Assembly: GCA_011947345.1 (NCBI GenBank)
Contig: JAAVTG010000886.1
Span: forward strand, 1 to 43,182
Direction: 5' to 3'
From: Phytophthora quininea
Lineage: Eukaryota; Oomycota; Peronosporomycetes; Peronosporales; Peronosporaceae
DNA length: 43,182 nucleotides
Part shown: piece by piece, positions 27,404 through 38,251 of the stretch
How positions within the stretch are numbered: position 1 is the stretch's first letter
How the letters are laid out: each line of letters begins with the position of its first letter
Made by a program: the position numbers and the translations under genes
The notes under the pieces: generated by a model
Databases searched by the model: none
What the model was told of the DNA's origin: nothing
Seen by the model: only the letters and a program-made list of their open reading frames with translations

Positions 27404-29093
27404 ATGCTGCTCTCCAAGGTGCTCAAGACGCGCATGGCGCTGGTGCGCGCCTCCCGGACGGTGCTATCTTCATCTCAGGCGCCCTCTCTGCGTCGTCAGC
27501 TTGTGGTAGCGACCGCCGCGCGCTGGAACGCGACGACGACGACCCCACCTAGTGCTGCCGCTGTAGCTGCCGCCAGCGCGTCCCCAGCGACCGCCACAGC
27601 CGCCCAAGAAGCAGCCGCCACTTTAGAAAACGCAGCAGACGACGTCAAGATCGATCTGGGCACTGTGGGGGCTGAGGATGCCAAGACTTTGACCATTGCG
27701 GACGTGCTGAACGCCCGCGAGCAGGAGCTGGCTAGCAACACGAAGCTGCACGACTTTGAGGAGTGGGAGAGCATTGCCGGCACCAAATCGGTGCATGACG
27801 CGGTGGCTCTGATGGTGGAGAGGAACATTGGGTCGCTCATTGTGACGGAACCCACGGAGGGCATCGTGGGCATCGTCACGGAGAGAGATGTGCTCAAGAA
27901 GATCTCCCCGGACGGTCATGACGGAGCAGAAGCTCGTACACGACGTCATGAGCTCCCACATTATGTGTATCCACCCCAACACGACGGTGATCGAGTAAGT
28001 GACTGGAGATAGTTGGAGAGAGATGATGTTTTGTGGCTGATGAGGTGATTGTCATTGCTGTTTGATAGTGCATTGGCCACCATGACGAAGGAGAACATTC
28101 GCCACTTGGCGGTGGTCAATGGCGACATGACGAGTGCGGTGAAGAGAGGATCGGTGCAGGAGGAAGACATGCGCTGCGTCTTGTCCATTACGGACATCGT
28201 CCGAGCCTATGCGGAGTTTGAGGCTGCCAAGAACCCGACGCCTTCGAAGACCGAGACGAAGACAGAGGATGCACCTAAAGTAGAGACTGAGAGTAAGGTT
28301 GAAGCTGGTAAGACAGAGGTGAAGGCAGAAGCAGCTACCCCTGAAGCTGCTGCTGCTGCTGAAAATGTTGCAGCCGAGCCCGTTAAGTCGGAGACGACGG
28401 AAACGGCGGCGCCTGTCGTGACTGCAGCGACGCTTCTGAAGAAGAAGCACAAGCGCATCAAACTCATCCTCAACACCCGTCCGGAAGACAACGTGACTGT
28501 CGCACAGGCGGTAGAGGAGATGGCGAACCGGGACTTTGGTGCGGTGCTCGTTGTCGATAAGGAGCAGCGCGTGCTCGGCATCTTCACGGAGCGCGACTAC
28601 ATTCGCAAGGTGCTGTTTGAGAACAAGGACCCGACCAATCTGCTGGTGACGGATGTGATGTCGTCCGTCGGGTCGCTACTGCAGATTGAAGACCCGCTGG
28701 AGAAGTGCTGGGACTTGGCTGCCACCTCCAACGGCCGCCATTTCCCTGTGATTGGTGTCATGCGAAAGGACCGAGAGAAGGAACTCGCTGGCATCTTGTC
28801 GATTAAGGATATCGTACGTGAAATCTCCAAGGACCACCACGCCACCCTGGCTTCCGTCTGATGGAGTTCTTGAAGTCCAAAATGGAGCCCAAACCGGCAG
28901 AACCGAAGCCTGTAGAGACAAAGCCAGAAGTGAAGGCTGACGCTGCACCGGAAGCGAAGGTGGAGGCTGCAACTGAGGCAAAGCCTGGAGTTGCGAGTGC
29001 TAAAACTGCTTCCCTGTAGACGCTAAGGGTGAAGCACCAGCAAAAGAGACCACGGCGCCAGTGGAGGAACCTGCCGCACCTTCCAAGCAGTAA
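27404..29093 (+). CDS. Mitochondrial protein with four CBS motifs
   Basis: Exon 1 (27404-27994) begins with a mitochondrial presequence (MLLSKVLKTRMALVRASRTV) and an Ala/Thr-rich linker. The 74-nt intron 27995-28068 (GTAAGT to TAG) is in phase 2. Two CBS pairs follow: SVHDAVALMVERNIGSLIV with GIVTERDVLKK and NIRHLAVVNGD, then VAQAVEEMANRDFGAVLVV with GIFTERDYIRKV and a fourth motif ending ILSIKDIVREI. A Lys/Glu/Ala/Pro-rich linker splits the pairs. CBS pairs bind adenine nucleotides and regulate partners. The frame shifts near 27912 (an extra base fits), at the stop at 28859 (a missing T fits) and at the C run 29012-29014. Beyond these an AEPKPVETKPEVKAD-like tail continues to a TAA at 29091, so the conservative stop at 28861 probably truncates it. 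Confidence 0.8.
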
Positions 29094-29244
29094 ATCTGCG
29101 TTAGATTTAGGTTAGCTCTTCGCAAACTGACCAGGCAGCACAACGTCGACGGGGAAGCAAGAAGGTGAGGTACATGAGCTTCCTCTCATTAAATAATTAG
29201 TTGATGCCCCTGATTATCTACATGTCCGACTTGTGTGTGTGTTT
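29094..29244. other. Convergent 3' spacer
   Basis: Short spacer between the CBS gene and the reverse-strand CDF gene. No feature apart from AT-rich patches. Confidence 0.4.
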
Positions 29245-30729
29245 CTAGTCGAAAGCCAGCGGTTCAGGAGCTGCTTTCCTTGTACCAGCGCGAGGAACAG
29301 ACATCTTGCTCTCAGCTTCGGACGCGCCATTGGAGTAGGTCATCCAAGTGCAGTAGAGATCCTCATTCCAGTCGCGATCGGCAGGGTCTTCCACTTGCAC
29401 AGTTTGACGACGAACGCCCAGAGACTGCAGCACTCTCTGAGTTCCTCGCAGAGCATGACGAGGCGAACCGTTGGGCAGAATGTGAACACTCGCAGCCAAG
29501 TGGCCATCGGAGATCATCCAAATGCTCAGATCGTGCACGTCGTACACGGACGGAAGAGCGCGAAGACGCTTCTCCACCACGCGGAGATCCAGCTCTGGCG
29601 GAGCTCCTTCCATGAGAATGTGAACGCTGCGGGTCAGCACTCCGATCGTCGTCCCCAGTACCAGGAACGAGAAGAGGATGGTCGTGATCGGGTCTGCAAT
29701 TTGCCACGACGGGTTGTACCAGATCATTGCGCCGGCGAGACACACTCCAAGACTCTGCAGGAAATCTCCGAGTGCGTGGATGTACGCTGCTTGGACATTG
29801 ATGCTCTCGAAGCCAGCCTTGTCTTTATGAGCAGCATGCGCGTCACACGAAGTTGGCTCCTCCACGCCATCGATCAGTGCCATAGCCGACATGGGTGTCC
29901 TAACACTGGGGCTCTGGCTGACACACTCCTTCTCGCCATGACTGTGTCCACCATGACTGTGCCCGTGGCCATGGCTGTGGCCGTGACCTCCATGGCTGTG
30001 GCCGTGACCTCCGTGACTGTGGCCATGCCCCAGAATCTTCATCAGAATGAGGTTGATCACCAGTCCAAACACTGCCACGACGAACATGACCTTGCCGTCC
30101 ACAGTCTCCTTGGCGTCTTCTCGTCCCTGGTCGATCATCCTCCCGATCGCGGCGAACAAAAGGCCAATCGTGATGGCCCAGATCAGCAGCACACTCAGCA
30201 GTGCACCGATGACTTCCGCTCGGTGATACCCGAACGGCATCGTCGCCGACGCCGGGAGCTGTCCCAAGTACATGGCAAATAGCGACACCAAGAAACCCGC
30301 CACGTCCGACAGCAAATGGGCCGCGTCCGTCATAATTGCCAGACTGTCAGCGTAGTAGCCGCCGGCGAACTGCACGCACATGAAGACAAAGGAGCAGACG
30401 CAGGCCAGCTGCAGCTTCCTGACGGCCGAGTGGACAGCATGCTCCTCCTCTTCCTTGTGCTCGCCAGCAGGAGCAGGCCCCTCCTTTTCCAACGCCACGA
30501 TGCGATCGTGCGTGGCAGGCCCCTGAACTTCTTCCTGGTCCACCGACGCGTCCACCGTAATGGTCAGCGACGGCAACGGAGTGCGTCGAGCAGTCTTGGG
30601 GGACGACGTCTCCGCCGTCGCATCGGACTTAACTCCGCTCATTTTCTGTGGAAGGGAGACAACGCCGTTAGCGGAGACCGTTCCCAGCGTTACGCTGGAC
30701 ATGCCACGTACTTGGAGCTGAGGGAGCAA
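29245..30729 (-). CDS. Cation diffusion facilitator (zinc-type) transporter
   Basis: The 494-aa product (starting at 30729; a second ATG at 30702 gives 485 aa) has six membrane helices. Helix 2 carries DAAHLLSD and helix 5 HALGDFLQS, the paired His/Asp metal site of zinc-transporting CDF proteins. Between helices 4 and 5 lies a His-rich loop of HGHSHGG repeats (about 29930-30030). A C-terminal ferredoxin-like domain follows (VYDVHDLSIWMISDGHLA, then VHILPNG). The cytosolic N-terminus is long and acidic. It likely exports Zn2+ from the cytosol into a vesicle, vacuole or Golgi, or out of the cell, in exchange for protons. No frame error was found. Confidence 0.93.
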   Translation of the reverse strand: MLPQLQVRGMSSVTLGTVSANGVVSLPQKMSGVKSDATAETSSPKTARRTPLPSLTITVDASVDQEEVQGPATHDRIVALEKEGPAPAGEHKEEEEHAVHSAVRKLQLACVCSFVFMCVQFAGGYYADSLAIMTDAAHLLSDVAGFLVSLFAMYLGQLPASATMPFGYHRAEVIGALLSVLLIWAITIGLLFAAIGRMIDQGREDAKETVDGKVMFVVAVFGLVINLILMKILGHGHSHGGHGHSHGGHGHSHGHGHSHGGHSHGEKECVSQSPSVRTPMSAMALIDGVEEPTSCDAHAAHKDKAGFESINVQAAYIHALGDFLQSLGVCLAGAMIWYNPSWQIADPITTILFSFLVLGTTIGVLTRSVHILMEGAPPELDLRVVEKRLRALPSVYDVHDLSIWMISDGHLAASVHILPNGSPRHALRGTQRVLQSLGVRRQTVQVEDPADRDWNEDLYCTWMTYSNGASEAESKMSVPRAGTRKAAPEPLAFD

Positions 30730-30817
30730 GAAGCAGGAATGCCTACAGACGGCGGAGAGCTACAAATCGGTCGTGGGATTGTCGAGCTCGTCGAGTCAGC
30801 GTAGGGTTGTTGCAGCA

Positions 30818-31686
30818 ATGGACCTCGCTTGGAAGGGCTTCGTCGAACAACACAAGCTGCGGCAAGGCGGCGAATGCAACGGGAGCATCTGGTGTTGCTG
30901 CTGCGAGCTCAATTTTCCAGCGGAAGGAGGCATGGCGTCGAGCATTTGTCGTTAATCATGTGCTACGCGAGTTCTGCTAGCCATGTGGACATTGGGACAC
31001 GCCTCGGTAGACGACCAACTCATTCGCTTTGCAGTGAGTGCTGCAGGGTTGGACACTCGCTCGCTGGATATTGAGCTGTTCCTGGCATTCACATCTCGGA
31101 GATTTTAATCGGACCCAAGCCGAGGCTAACCTTCCTGATGAGCATCGAATGCTGCGGAAGTTGGCTCGTCGTCCTCGAGGCAATGTGAGCTGGAAGTCGG
31201 ATGGACCGTATACCGCCAGCGAGAGTCCAATTCGGACGGCCACAGCGTGGGTGTGAATGACCAGCAAGATGCTGCTTGTCCTTTGTTTTATGATGGACAG
31301 ATAATCATCAAGCGCGATGCTGCATCGCGTATCGTCGACGCACTTCCAGCTGACAAGACCGTTTGGATCGTCATTTCCGTTGGGCTGGCACTGCAACCAG
31401 CAGGCGACAGTTAGTACGTTGTCATGAGCATCGCATCGACAGCAGATCCATCGGCGTCAATGTGTTCCTAACACAGCTGGGCGGCTGTCTACTTACTGCT
31501 AAGCGAGTGCAGTCTCCTGCCAAGTCGAAGTTAACTCAGTCAACACGAGTGCTTCGAGTGCGGCTACGCCAGCAAGGCAAGGGAGAAGAGTCCACACCGA
31601 ACCGAAGCAGCCTGCCGCGTGCTCAGAAAGACCAGGACGCTCTAGACAAGAAAGCAGCGGCGTTCTTGCACGAGCGCCGCAGCTGA
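30818..31686 (+). pseudogene. Unrecognised gene, fragmented across frames
   Basis: An ATG at 30818 opens MDLAWKGFVEQHKLRQGG. Coding-like pieces then appear in different frames: EAWRRAFVVNHVLR, SVDDQLIRFAVSAAGLDTRS, GQIIIKRDAASRIVDALPAD with KTVWIVISVGLALQPAGD, and finally QSTRVLRVRLRQQGKGEEST to the stop at 31684. The order and codon use suggest one gene of 250-290 codons interrupted by several frame breaks or unrecognised introns. The hydrophobic beta-like pieces might form a C2-like or similar sandwich, but I do not recognise a family. It lies between the CDF gene and the PX gene. Confidence 0.35.
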
Positions 31687-32010
31687 TGGCTCCCAGGCCA
31701 CCTGGTGCGTCTCCGACTGGGACACTCGTCAACAGGAGCCTGCGGGATGATGGAGAACCGAGCGCTGCCGTCGTATATATCCAGGGATCGCTGGCAGTGC
31801 CGTTGCCGTCGGCCTGGATCGCTGCGGTTGATACATTTTACGCCGGAATGGCTTGCCCATCGACCACTGCAACGCGTCAATGACGGTTCAGCGATGAATG
31901 GGCGCGCGTGCATTTCCGCCAATCACGGCGCCGATACTGTCCTTTTTCTGCGCATTTTCGACCGACTACCAACTTGCAGTTCATGTGCGACTTGTGCATG
32001 TCCCTCTCTT

Positions 32011-32026
32011 CATTCCCCAATTTGCT
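32011..32026 (+). promoter_or_regulatory. Inr-FPR core promoter of the PX gene
   Basis: TCATTCC directly followed by CCAATTTGC is a textbook oomycete Inr plus flanking promoter region. It lies 30 bp before ATG 32057, which rules out the longer start at 31898. Confidence 0.75.
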
Positions 32027-32056
32027 CGATCCTGCACAAGTGGCTGCACTGCATCA

Positions 32057-32719
32057 ATGGCCGCCACCACCCGAGCCAAGACCGTCTCCATGGACTCCGC
32101 CTCGCTATCGACCAAGAACCCCGCCGACCTCACCACTCTCCAAGTCAAAGTGGGCGAGCTGCGACTCACTGCCGACGGCACTTGGCTCTACCTGCTCCAA
32201 GTGACCTGCAGCCACACTCGCTGGCACGTGACCAAGCGCTACAGCGAGATCCGCGAGCTCTGGACGGAGCTGAGCACGTGTCTTACTGACTGCAGTAACA
32301 AGACCAACTGCACCGAGCACTGCCATTTCCTGGCAGGCTTTGAGCAGGACAAATTCCCCAAGAAGCACCTGCTGATGACGCAGCACAAGCTGCAGACACG
32401 AGCCGAAGAGCTCGAGACGTTCTTCCTCAAACTGGTCATGAGACTGAACCTCTGCAAGTCACAGGAGCTGCAGAACTGCCGGTTGAGAGGGTGCAGCATC
32501 CTGGCGCTGATCGCCAACTTCTTTGAGGTGGACACTCAGACTAAGACGCACGCCAAGACAAACTTCTCTCGCAGCATTTCAATGCACAGAGAGGTGCAGC
32601 GACACAGTGAGCAGTTCACCAAGACGCGACGTGAAAGCATTGGAGGCAGCGTTGGTTTTAAAAGGATCTCATTTGGATTCCCGGAACGACATAGCTCCGT
32701 CGCGGCATTGGCGCAGTAA
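32057..32719 (+). CDS. PX-domain protein
   Basis: The start at 32057 (MAATTRAKTVSMDS) is fixed by the core promoter just upstream; the product is 220 aa. The PX phosphoinositide-binding fold spans about residues 25-160: a first strand pair LQVKVGELRLTADGTWLY, the basic KRYSEIRELW motif, a FPKKHLL segment in place of the usual Pro-rich FPPK loop, and the final helix RAEELETFFLKLV. A Cys-rich insert (DCSNKTNCTEHC) sits between the KRYSEI motif and the FPKK loop. The C-terminal tail is Ser/Arg-rich. It likely binds PI3P on endosomes; partners are unknown. Confidence 0.8.
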   Translation: MAATTRAKTVSMDSASLSTKNPADLTTLQVKVGELRLTADGTWLYLLQVTCSHTRWHVTKRYSEIRELWTELSTCLTDCSNKTNCTEHCHFLAGFEQDKFPKKHLLMTQHKLQTRAEELETFFLKLVMRLNLCKSQELQNCRLRGCSILALIANFFEVDTQTKTHAKTNFSRSISMHREVQRHSEQFTKTRRESIGGSVGFKRISFGFPERHSSVAALAQ

Positions 32720-33430
32720 GCAGCGAGTTTATTGTAGAAGCTGTTGCATGGTGAGGTTAACACTATTTATCGCGAAACATGGCGCACGTTTTGATCCCTG
32801 AATTCGCCTTTCGATGAGTACCAAAAGGTCCTACTACTATTCAGCATGTCGAACTCGTTCTAATATTTGATCTTTCAACACCGAGTCAAAGCCACCGTAG
32901 CCGACGAAAGCGCCAAAGCAACAGCAAGAACGAGGTTATGGCGGATGGGTCTTGAACAGTATTGGAGTGTCGTTGCAAAGTGGAACATGAAATGGCAGTA
33001 GTTTTGTTTGGAGCTTACACGACTTCTAAGGAGGGCTATCGCAGTAAACCGAACTGGCAGGAACGTACCTCTTGTCCCTGATGTGTTCTTCTAGTTGGCA
33101 AGCCCATTCGTTGCTTTTAGGTGGAAAAGCAAACGTTAAATCCCAAGAATGTGTTACGGGAATTGATTACAAGAGGAGTCAAGAAGAAGTCCTTGATCAA
33201 AAAGCGCAGCCAGCGGGGATATTCAAACCGAATTCCCCCAATTGTGGCAATCTGTATCCAATCAGAGGGAAGGATTTAAATATATAGGAATGGTGTAGCA
33301 TAGTATTTTCAATATAACAGCAGACGTAGGGCGGCCACGTGGCCTCCATCCGCCTGAACTGCCGGGAGACGGCACTTTCGTATTTGGCCGCCCTCCCCAC
33401 AGCTCTCCGATCCAGATAAACAATCTCGAA
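32720..33430. other. Intergenic, gene-poor, with palindrome
   Basis: About 710 bp without a gene. A GGCCACGTGGCC palindrome lies near 33333-33344, and AGGGCGGCCA recurs inverted about 50 bp on (TGGCCGCCCT), so the segment could fold. No repeat family assigned. Confidence 0.4.
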
Positions 33431-33900
33431 ATGGAAGTGTCCTGTGGTAAGCGTAAAGTGCGAGACTCCGCCCTGTTTTTGCTGTTGGAAATGGTATCAG
33501 CAGGTTTTGGCGGAAACCGCATCCATTCTTATCGACAAGGAAGTCGATCGTATCCTGAGTTGGTTGCTCGTGGGGAACGAGTTACGCGAATCGGTGAGAG
33601 TGTGAGAGCGAACCCGGCATTTGGAAATGTTGAAAAGTTAGGCAACAATAATCGAAAAGCAAAAGAGACCATTTTCGAAGTTTAGCGCCTGGAAAGTACG
33701 TCGTCGCGCTGGAAATGTTAAACCTACGCGTACTTGAGGCTGAACAGCTTCATGTAGAGACTAACCGTTCCATCGCTGATGTCATTCAGCTGCGACGGAT
33801 GCTTGCCTGCGTTCAGCCCGTTCTCCAGCGTCTTCGAGCCAGGGCTCCCGTTTATTGTTATGGAAAGTGGCGATGGCACCTGCAAAACTGAAGCTCAGAC
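33431..33900 (+). other. Coding-like remnant
   Basis: Three frames in turn show plausible protein: MEVSCGKRKVRDSALFLLLE from 33431, then QQVLAETASILIDKEVDRIL with SWLLVGNELRESV, then after a gap VVALEMLNLRVLEAEQLH followed by SIADVIQLRRMLACVQPVLQ. They have helical, leucine-rich character. No family recognised. Probably a decayed gene or element ORF. Confidence 0.3.
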
Positions 33901-34445
33901 GCATGGCTGGTGAGTCTTGGACGTCGAGTTGCGTGTTGGAAAATATATTGCAGAGTGGCAAATGAACTGGCACTCGAAATTTGGTTGGAGTTTTGCGTAG
34001 GTTGGTGCGGCAAATCTGGGGATCACCTAGCTATTAATCATTGTACCTGGTGCAGCCACACCCAGCAGCAGCGCTGCTAAGCGAGTCCTATTTGCCAATC
34101 ACGACAACCATGTTGACACTTACGAGTCGTCACGACGTACGTGTTGACGCTAGCAGTTCAGCTGAGCATAGATCACTTGTCAATTACCAAACAGACTTCG
34201 TCCCTCCATCTTAGCGACACTACTGTAGCCATCTAACTCTCGAGTAATCTGTAATGAGCTTCTTGAGTAACCCTGCTCCCGGGTGGGCACAGCTCAAGTG
34301 CTAACCGTGCGTCGACTCCGACGGGGTTCGCTTGTCACTACAACTTCAGCTTGCACACAACTGGCTGAGAGGGAGTTAACTGCTATCCCTGCGCCGGCGT
34401 TTCCACCAAATTTGTATGACTTTGTCGGCTGTCGCTGCCTCTGTG
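33901..34445. other. Intergenic, no feature seen
   Basis: No convincing coding or structured repeat. Confidence 0.4.
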
Positions 34446-34720
34446 CGAACTGCCTTACCTCGTGAACACAGCACCTGTCTGGCTGGTCCTCACCGTCTCC
34501 TCCTTCAACGTGAACACAGCCCCTGTAGCTGGTCCTAGCGTGAACACAACGACCATTGCCGCTGGTCCTCCAACAACGTGAGCAGACACTCCGTCGAGCG
34601 TCGCCCTCCAACAACGTAAACACAGTGACTGACTGCGTCACTGGTCCTCTGCAACGTGGACACGACGGCTAGCGGCGCCTGCCGGTCCTCAGCTCCTGCA
34701 CCTGTCCGGTGACCTGTGCT
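34446..34720. repeat. Degenerate tandem repeats around GTGAACACA and CTGGTCCT
   Basis: Six spaced units of about 30-48 bp, each beginning near GTGAACACAG (variants GTGAGCAGAC, GTAAACACAG, GTGGACACGA) and containing CTGGTCCT or CCGGTCCT. Unit length varies, so it is an old, decaying array. Confidence 0.55.
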
Positions 34721-35015
34721 ACCTACCCTCGTACGATCCGTCCGACTGCTATCCCTGGCCTGGCGACTCCGTCTGTCGTCGGTTGCGTCCTCTGTAGCGG
34801 GTTCCTGGCCGTCGTTTGCGTCCTCCGCGGCGAATTCCAGAGTGACTGCTCGTTCTCGTCGAGCGCGACGGCCAGAAGTGCCCGTGCACCCATTGCTCTG
34901 CTCGTGGGGCCTTCGCGGCCACTCGTTCGGCTCGCTCTGCGCCAGCTTCAACGAAGCTTTGACTACGGGACAGGTGCAGGAGCTGAGGACCCCTGTGGCT
35001 TTGGCGGGTGCGGAT

Positions 35016-36640
35016 TTTTTTAGTAGCGATCGGATGTTTTCTGAGTATTGGAAAAGTAGCAATTCCGACAATTATTATCACCGTGAATAGACTATCCATC
35101 GGATGCAATGTGAGTGTTAGCCAGTAGCATTCAACTCCAGTAGCATTGACTCCGTACGAATGCACAGATAAAAAGACACTCATGATCATGAGAGTGTACG
35201 ACCCGCAGACTCAAACCGATAAGAAAATCACTAATGGTCATGACATTGGTCACCACAATTTCTAACGCTTATCGCGTCGTTTGGCCTGATGTACCAGTAG
35301 TGCTACTCAACTGTTGGCCTCACTTAGTTCGGAAGTCCACTTCAAAAGACAACCTGGATCGTTTGAAGGACCGCGAATATTACGACGACGTTATCCGACC
35401 GCATTTTTGTGGATGAACAAATGTCGAACTTTCGCCCAATTCAAGGCATTTGGCGAGCAATGTATTTCTATGTGGCAGGACGACGATGAGAACGAGTATG
35501 AAACCTGGGTCAAGACGGCCTATTTTTCACCACCCTGGGAACATTGGTTTGGAGGAGCTGCCGATTCAATTGGTGGCGTTCTTCCAAATCAAAACGCTAT
35601 TGAGTCTTTCCGTTCTACGATCAAAAAGGCAGTGGATCTGCGTGCCAGCACACCAATTGTGTTAAACACATCTCTCCCAAGACTACTGGAATTGGTTGCG
35701 TTGGATCTCTCAGGGTTGGCCGGAAATCGAAGTCTGAACTGCCAGTGACAGCAACTCACGTTAGACGCTACTTGAAAGCGCTGGAAGGCCAATTAATCCG
35801 CGGTAAACCTATTGCGGACGGCCCGCTATTGTATTTGTCACTACATCAGGTGAAAGTTCAGGATGGCGACTTAGAACCGGTCAAAAACCATTCGCCTTGG
35901 CTCGCCGACGAGGTACGCTAGTTGATACTCTGTACGTGCTGTAACGCATCTTAACATTGTTGTTGATGATGTAGATTATGCTGATCCGTGCTGCCTACAC
36001 ATGCGATTGCTCTACTTGGCGTCAAAATGGATGGATTTGTCAGCATGTAGTCGCACCAATGGCAATTCGGAAGAAACTACAGTTGAATGAGTCTCTCCAG
36101 GCGGTCCCAGTGCGTCTCCCACCCGGACGTCCTCAAAGAAAAGGATCTCCATCCCTACAAAACGCGAACGATACAACTTTCTTCAGTGTCAGCAACCTCA
36201 CGAAGCTGCTACAAGGTCAGCCACTAGCGTGTATGCACTGGGCGCTCATGCAACAGCCCGTATTTGAAGAAGGTGCAAGGGGTCCTCGAAACGTCCAAGC
36301 TGGCAGGGTGACCGGTTGGGATCCTAATGGCGGTCGCTTTGTTTGGTTTGTTCGCTTCTCCGCGTCGGATATCGTCATCGTGGGATTGGCCGAGCTAGCG
36401 GAACTTTTCTCCTTCAGCAAAGCAGGGGTCTCAACGTGACGGGTCTGCACGAGCTGACTGAGTGAACTGACTGAGTGAGCATGGATCGCATCAGAACGAC
36501 CAGCGTGCATAACAACAGCTTGTTTACTCGCAATACATCCCTTCTACTTGCAATCCACCCGAGTTCATAACCCAACTCGAAATTCGTCCGAAATTAAGGC
36601 TCACTCAAAAACATCCGAACGCTCCTCAAAAACAACCCGT
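35016..36640 (+). mobile_element. MULE-like DNA transposon, decayed
   Basis: Near 35005-35046 and, inverted, near 36585-36640 lie similar ends sharing CGGATGTTTT and TGAGT within about 40 bp of roughly 70% match. Between them is a transposase with a SWIM zinc finger. The exact ends and the target duplication could not be fixed. The transposase lacks its N-terminal half, so this is a deleted copy. Confidence 0.5.
35234..36439 (+). pseudogene. MULE transposase, C-terminal half with SWIM finger
   Basis: Segments in order: VVLLNCWPHLVRKSTSK and DREYYDDVIRPHF, then a second frame with CRTFAQFKAFGEQ and WFGGAADSIGGVLPNQNAIE, a one-base shift near 35730, then THVRRYLKALEGQLIRGKPI, a 62-nt GT-AG intron (35913-35974), then the SWIM finger CDCSTWRQNGWICQHV (CxC then CxH). 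The C-terminus (GRVTGWDPNGGRFVWFVRF) runs to 36439. The first part of the catalytic domain is missing, so no activity is expected. A spliced intron in the SWIM region suggests descent from an expressed, host-adapted MULE lineage. Confidence 0.65.
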
Positions 36641-37270
36641 TCTCGTTAAATTGGCGCCCCGCTGCGATCTTAGATGGCTGATCGCCACTTGTAGCGTCAT
36701 CACCAATGCGCAGCGTGCCGTCATCAGCTTCAAGCGCCTCATTGCAAATCGACAATAAGCATGCTTCTGCCGTCCAAGATGGTGCTCGATGCTGCGTTCA
36801 CGAGAATGAGCAGCCCAGACCCAAGGTGTCTGCAGCATTTAGGTTATCTTCAGGACGGTAAACTTTGATTGTACTTCTTCAAGCTTCCACGTCGATAAAA
36901 CTCCTCACAGAAATGAGCAACTCGCATTGTCCACAAGGCGAAGGAAATTGAACGAGATTTGGTTGAGTCAACCGGTTCCGCGTTCCTGTTGCCCATGGCG
37001 ATCCCCGCAGGCCAACCACCACCGCACGCCTAGCACTGCCCAGCGGTACTCTGGATCTGACGCGCCGGGCTGTCGCCGTTGACGATACATTGCCACTTCA
37101 AGTGTGCGCGACTCGGGTCCACTATAGCGACAAAGACGCTCGATGCATGCCATGATCAAGCCCGTTCGAAAACGGATCAACTATCTCTTCGTTATCTTCG
37201 CGCTGGGTTTCCACGGCACAACGACAATCGCGAACAAGAGCTCACTTGGACCAAGACAACTGGACTCGTC
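36440..37270. other. Intergenic, MULE end and unassigned DNA
   Basis: The first 200 bp hold the right end of the MULE. The rest has no recognisable gene. Confidence 0.4.
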
Positions 37271-37549
37271 ATGCAGACGCTGACCGTCTCGACCAAGACT
37301 GCCACACCGTCTTCGACCTGCCATCGCGAACTGCAGACACGTCACCTCGGAATGCTGCGCCTGGACTACCTGCGCAAGATGCTGCTGTACTCGCTGCTGT
37401 ACCTGCTGGCCAAGGCCGTGGCCGCCAACCCGTGCGTCGGCTTCGCCCTGCAGTACTGCCGTCTGCGCACACCCAACCCGTTGCTGGTGTTCGCCAAGGC
37501 CTTTCGGTGGCAGAAGCCCAACGAGGCGCTCTTCTTCTCCTTCATCTGA
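37271..37549 (+). CDS. Hypothetical 92-aa protein with hydrophobic segment
   Basis: From ATG 37271 (MQTLTVSTKTATPSSTC) the frame reads RHLGMLRLDYLRKMLLYSLL, a hydrophobic helix, then ANPCVGFALQYCRLR and a C-terminus ending FRWQKPNEALFFSFI. Third codon positions are nearly all C or G from about 37350 on, unlike the flanks, so this is probably coding. The frame is open upstream to 37079, but that part has no codon bias. No family recognised. It may be a small membrane-associated protein or the last exon of a larger gene. Confidence 0.5.
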   Translation: MQTLTVSTKTATPSSTCHRELQTRHLGMLRLDYLRKMLLYSLLYLLAKAVAANPCVGFALQYCRLRTPNPLLVFAKAFRWQKPNEALFFSFI

Positions 37550-37774
37550 GACCCGCACGAGCGGACTGACAACGGAGCCCAGAGGAGTGCGCTTCATGCA
37601 GGGATCGGAAAAAAAAACATTGACATTGCAAAAATTGTTCTCCACAACATTGATTGTGGCGACCTCGACCAATATTGCCAGGATCGTGATGGCAGCTAGC
37701 AACTTCTACTCATAGCTACTAATAATCGGACTCTTCAGACTCAGCTTCGCGACTTCTCATGCTACCCTTTCTGC
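37550..37774. other. Intergenic, no feature seen
   Basis: Short AT-richer spacer with an A8 run near 37610. Confidence 0.4.
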
Positions 37775-38251
37775 CTACTCAATCCTCAAGGAGAGGATTG
37801 ACTCGAGCGTCTCCGCACTCATTCGCTTCCGCATATATTATCCTCCCAGCATGCACTTCACTGCAGAGAACATTCGTTCCACCTCGACGGAGGTAGCACG
37901 AAGCCAAGACAAATCGATGTACTTCGAGCGGTCTTCCTCTCTGGACTTCGATCTCTCTTCGATAGCTGCTTGACTTCCCCAGGTGATCTGCGGCGTCTGA
38001 TGGTAGGCGTGACTGCTGCCTCGTTTCTCCGTAACACCACTCGGACTTGCAGGTCTTGGTGAACGAACACTAGAGGCTTTGGTGCGCTTCTTCTTTGAAT
38101 TGCATGGGCGGGTCGATTTAGATTTTCTGTGTTTGCGCTTAGTGCTGGGCTCTGTGGAGACACAAGCGCTACCTGGATTAATCGATTCCTCTCCTGTGGA
38201 GCGCAAAAGCCGATGGATAGCGCTGGTTTCTTCTGGAGACTTGAGGAGCAA
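37775..38251 (-). pseudogene. hAT-type dimerisation domain remnant
   Basis: The reverse frame has a Lys/Arg/Ser-rich segment (KRKHRKSKSTRPCNSKKKR) followed by WLRATSVEVERMFSAVKCML. This matches the hAT C-terminal pattern in which a conserved Glu-Arg-x-Phe-Ser follows a short helix. An in-frame TAA then interrupts it, after which YMRKRMSAETLESILSLRIE completes the domain before the stop at 37775. No transposase core, BED finger or inverted ends were found. Confidence 0.55.

Noticed and set aside
29233..30282. 349-codon forward ORF opposite the CDF transporter
   Set aside because: Antisense to an intact, recognisable transporter; its long TMTVPVAMAVAV stretch is just the complement of the His-rich loop codons.
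35182..35195. Palindrome CTCATGATCATGAG
   Set aside because: Perfect, but isolated and short in AT-rich intergenic DNA; expected by chance at this scale.
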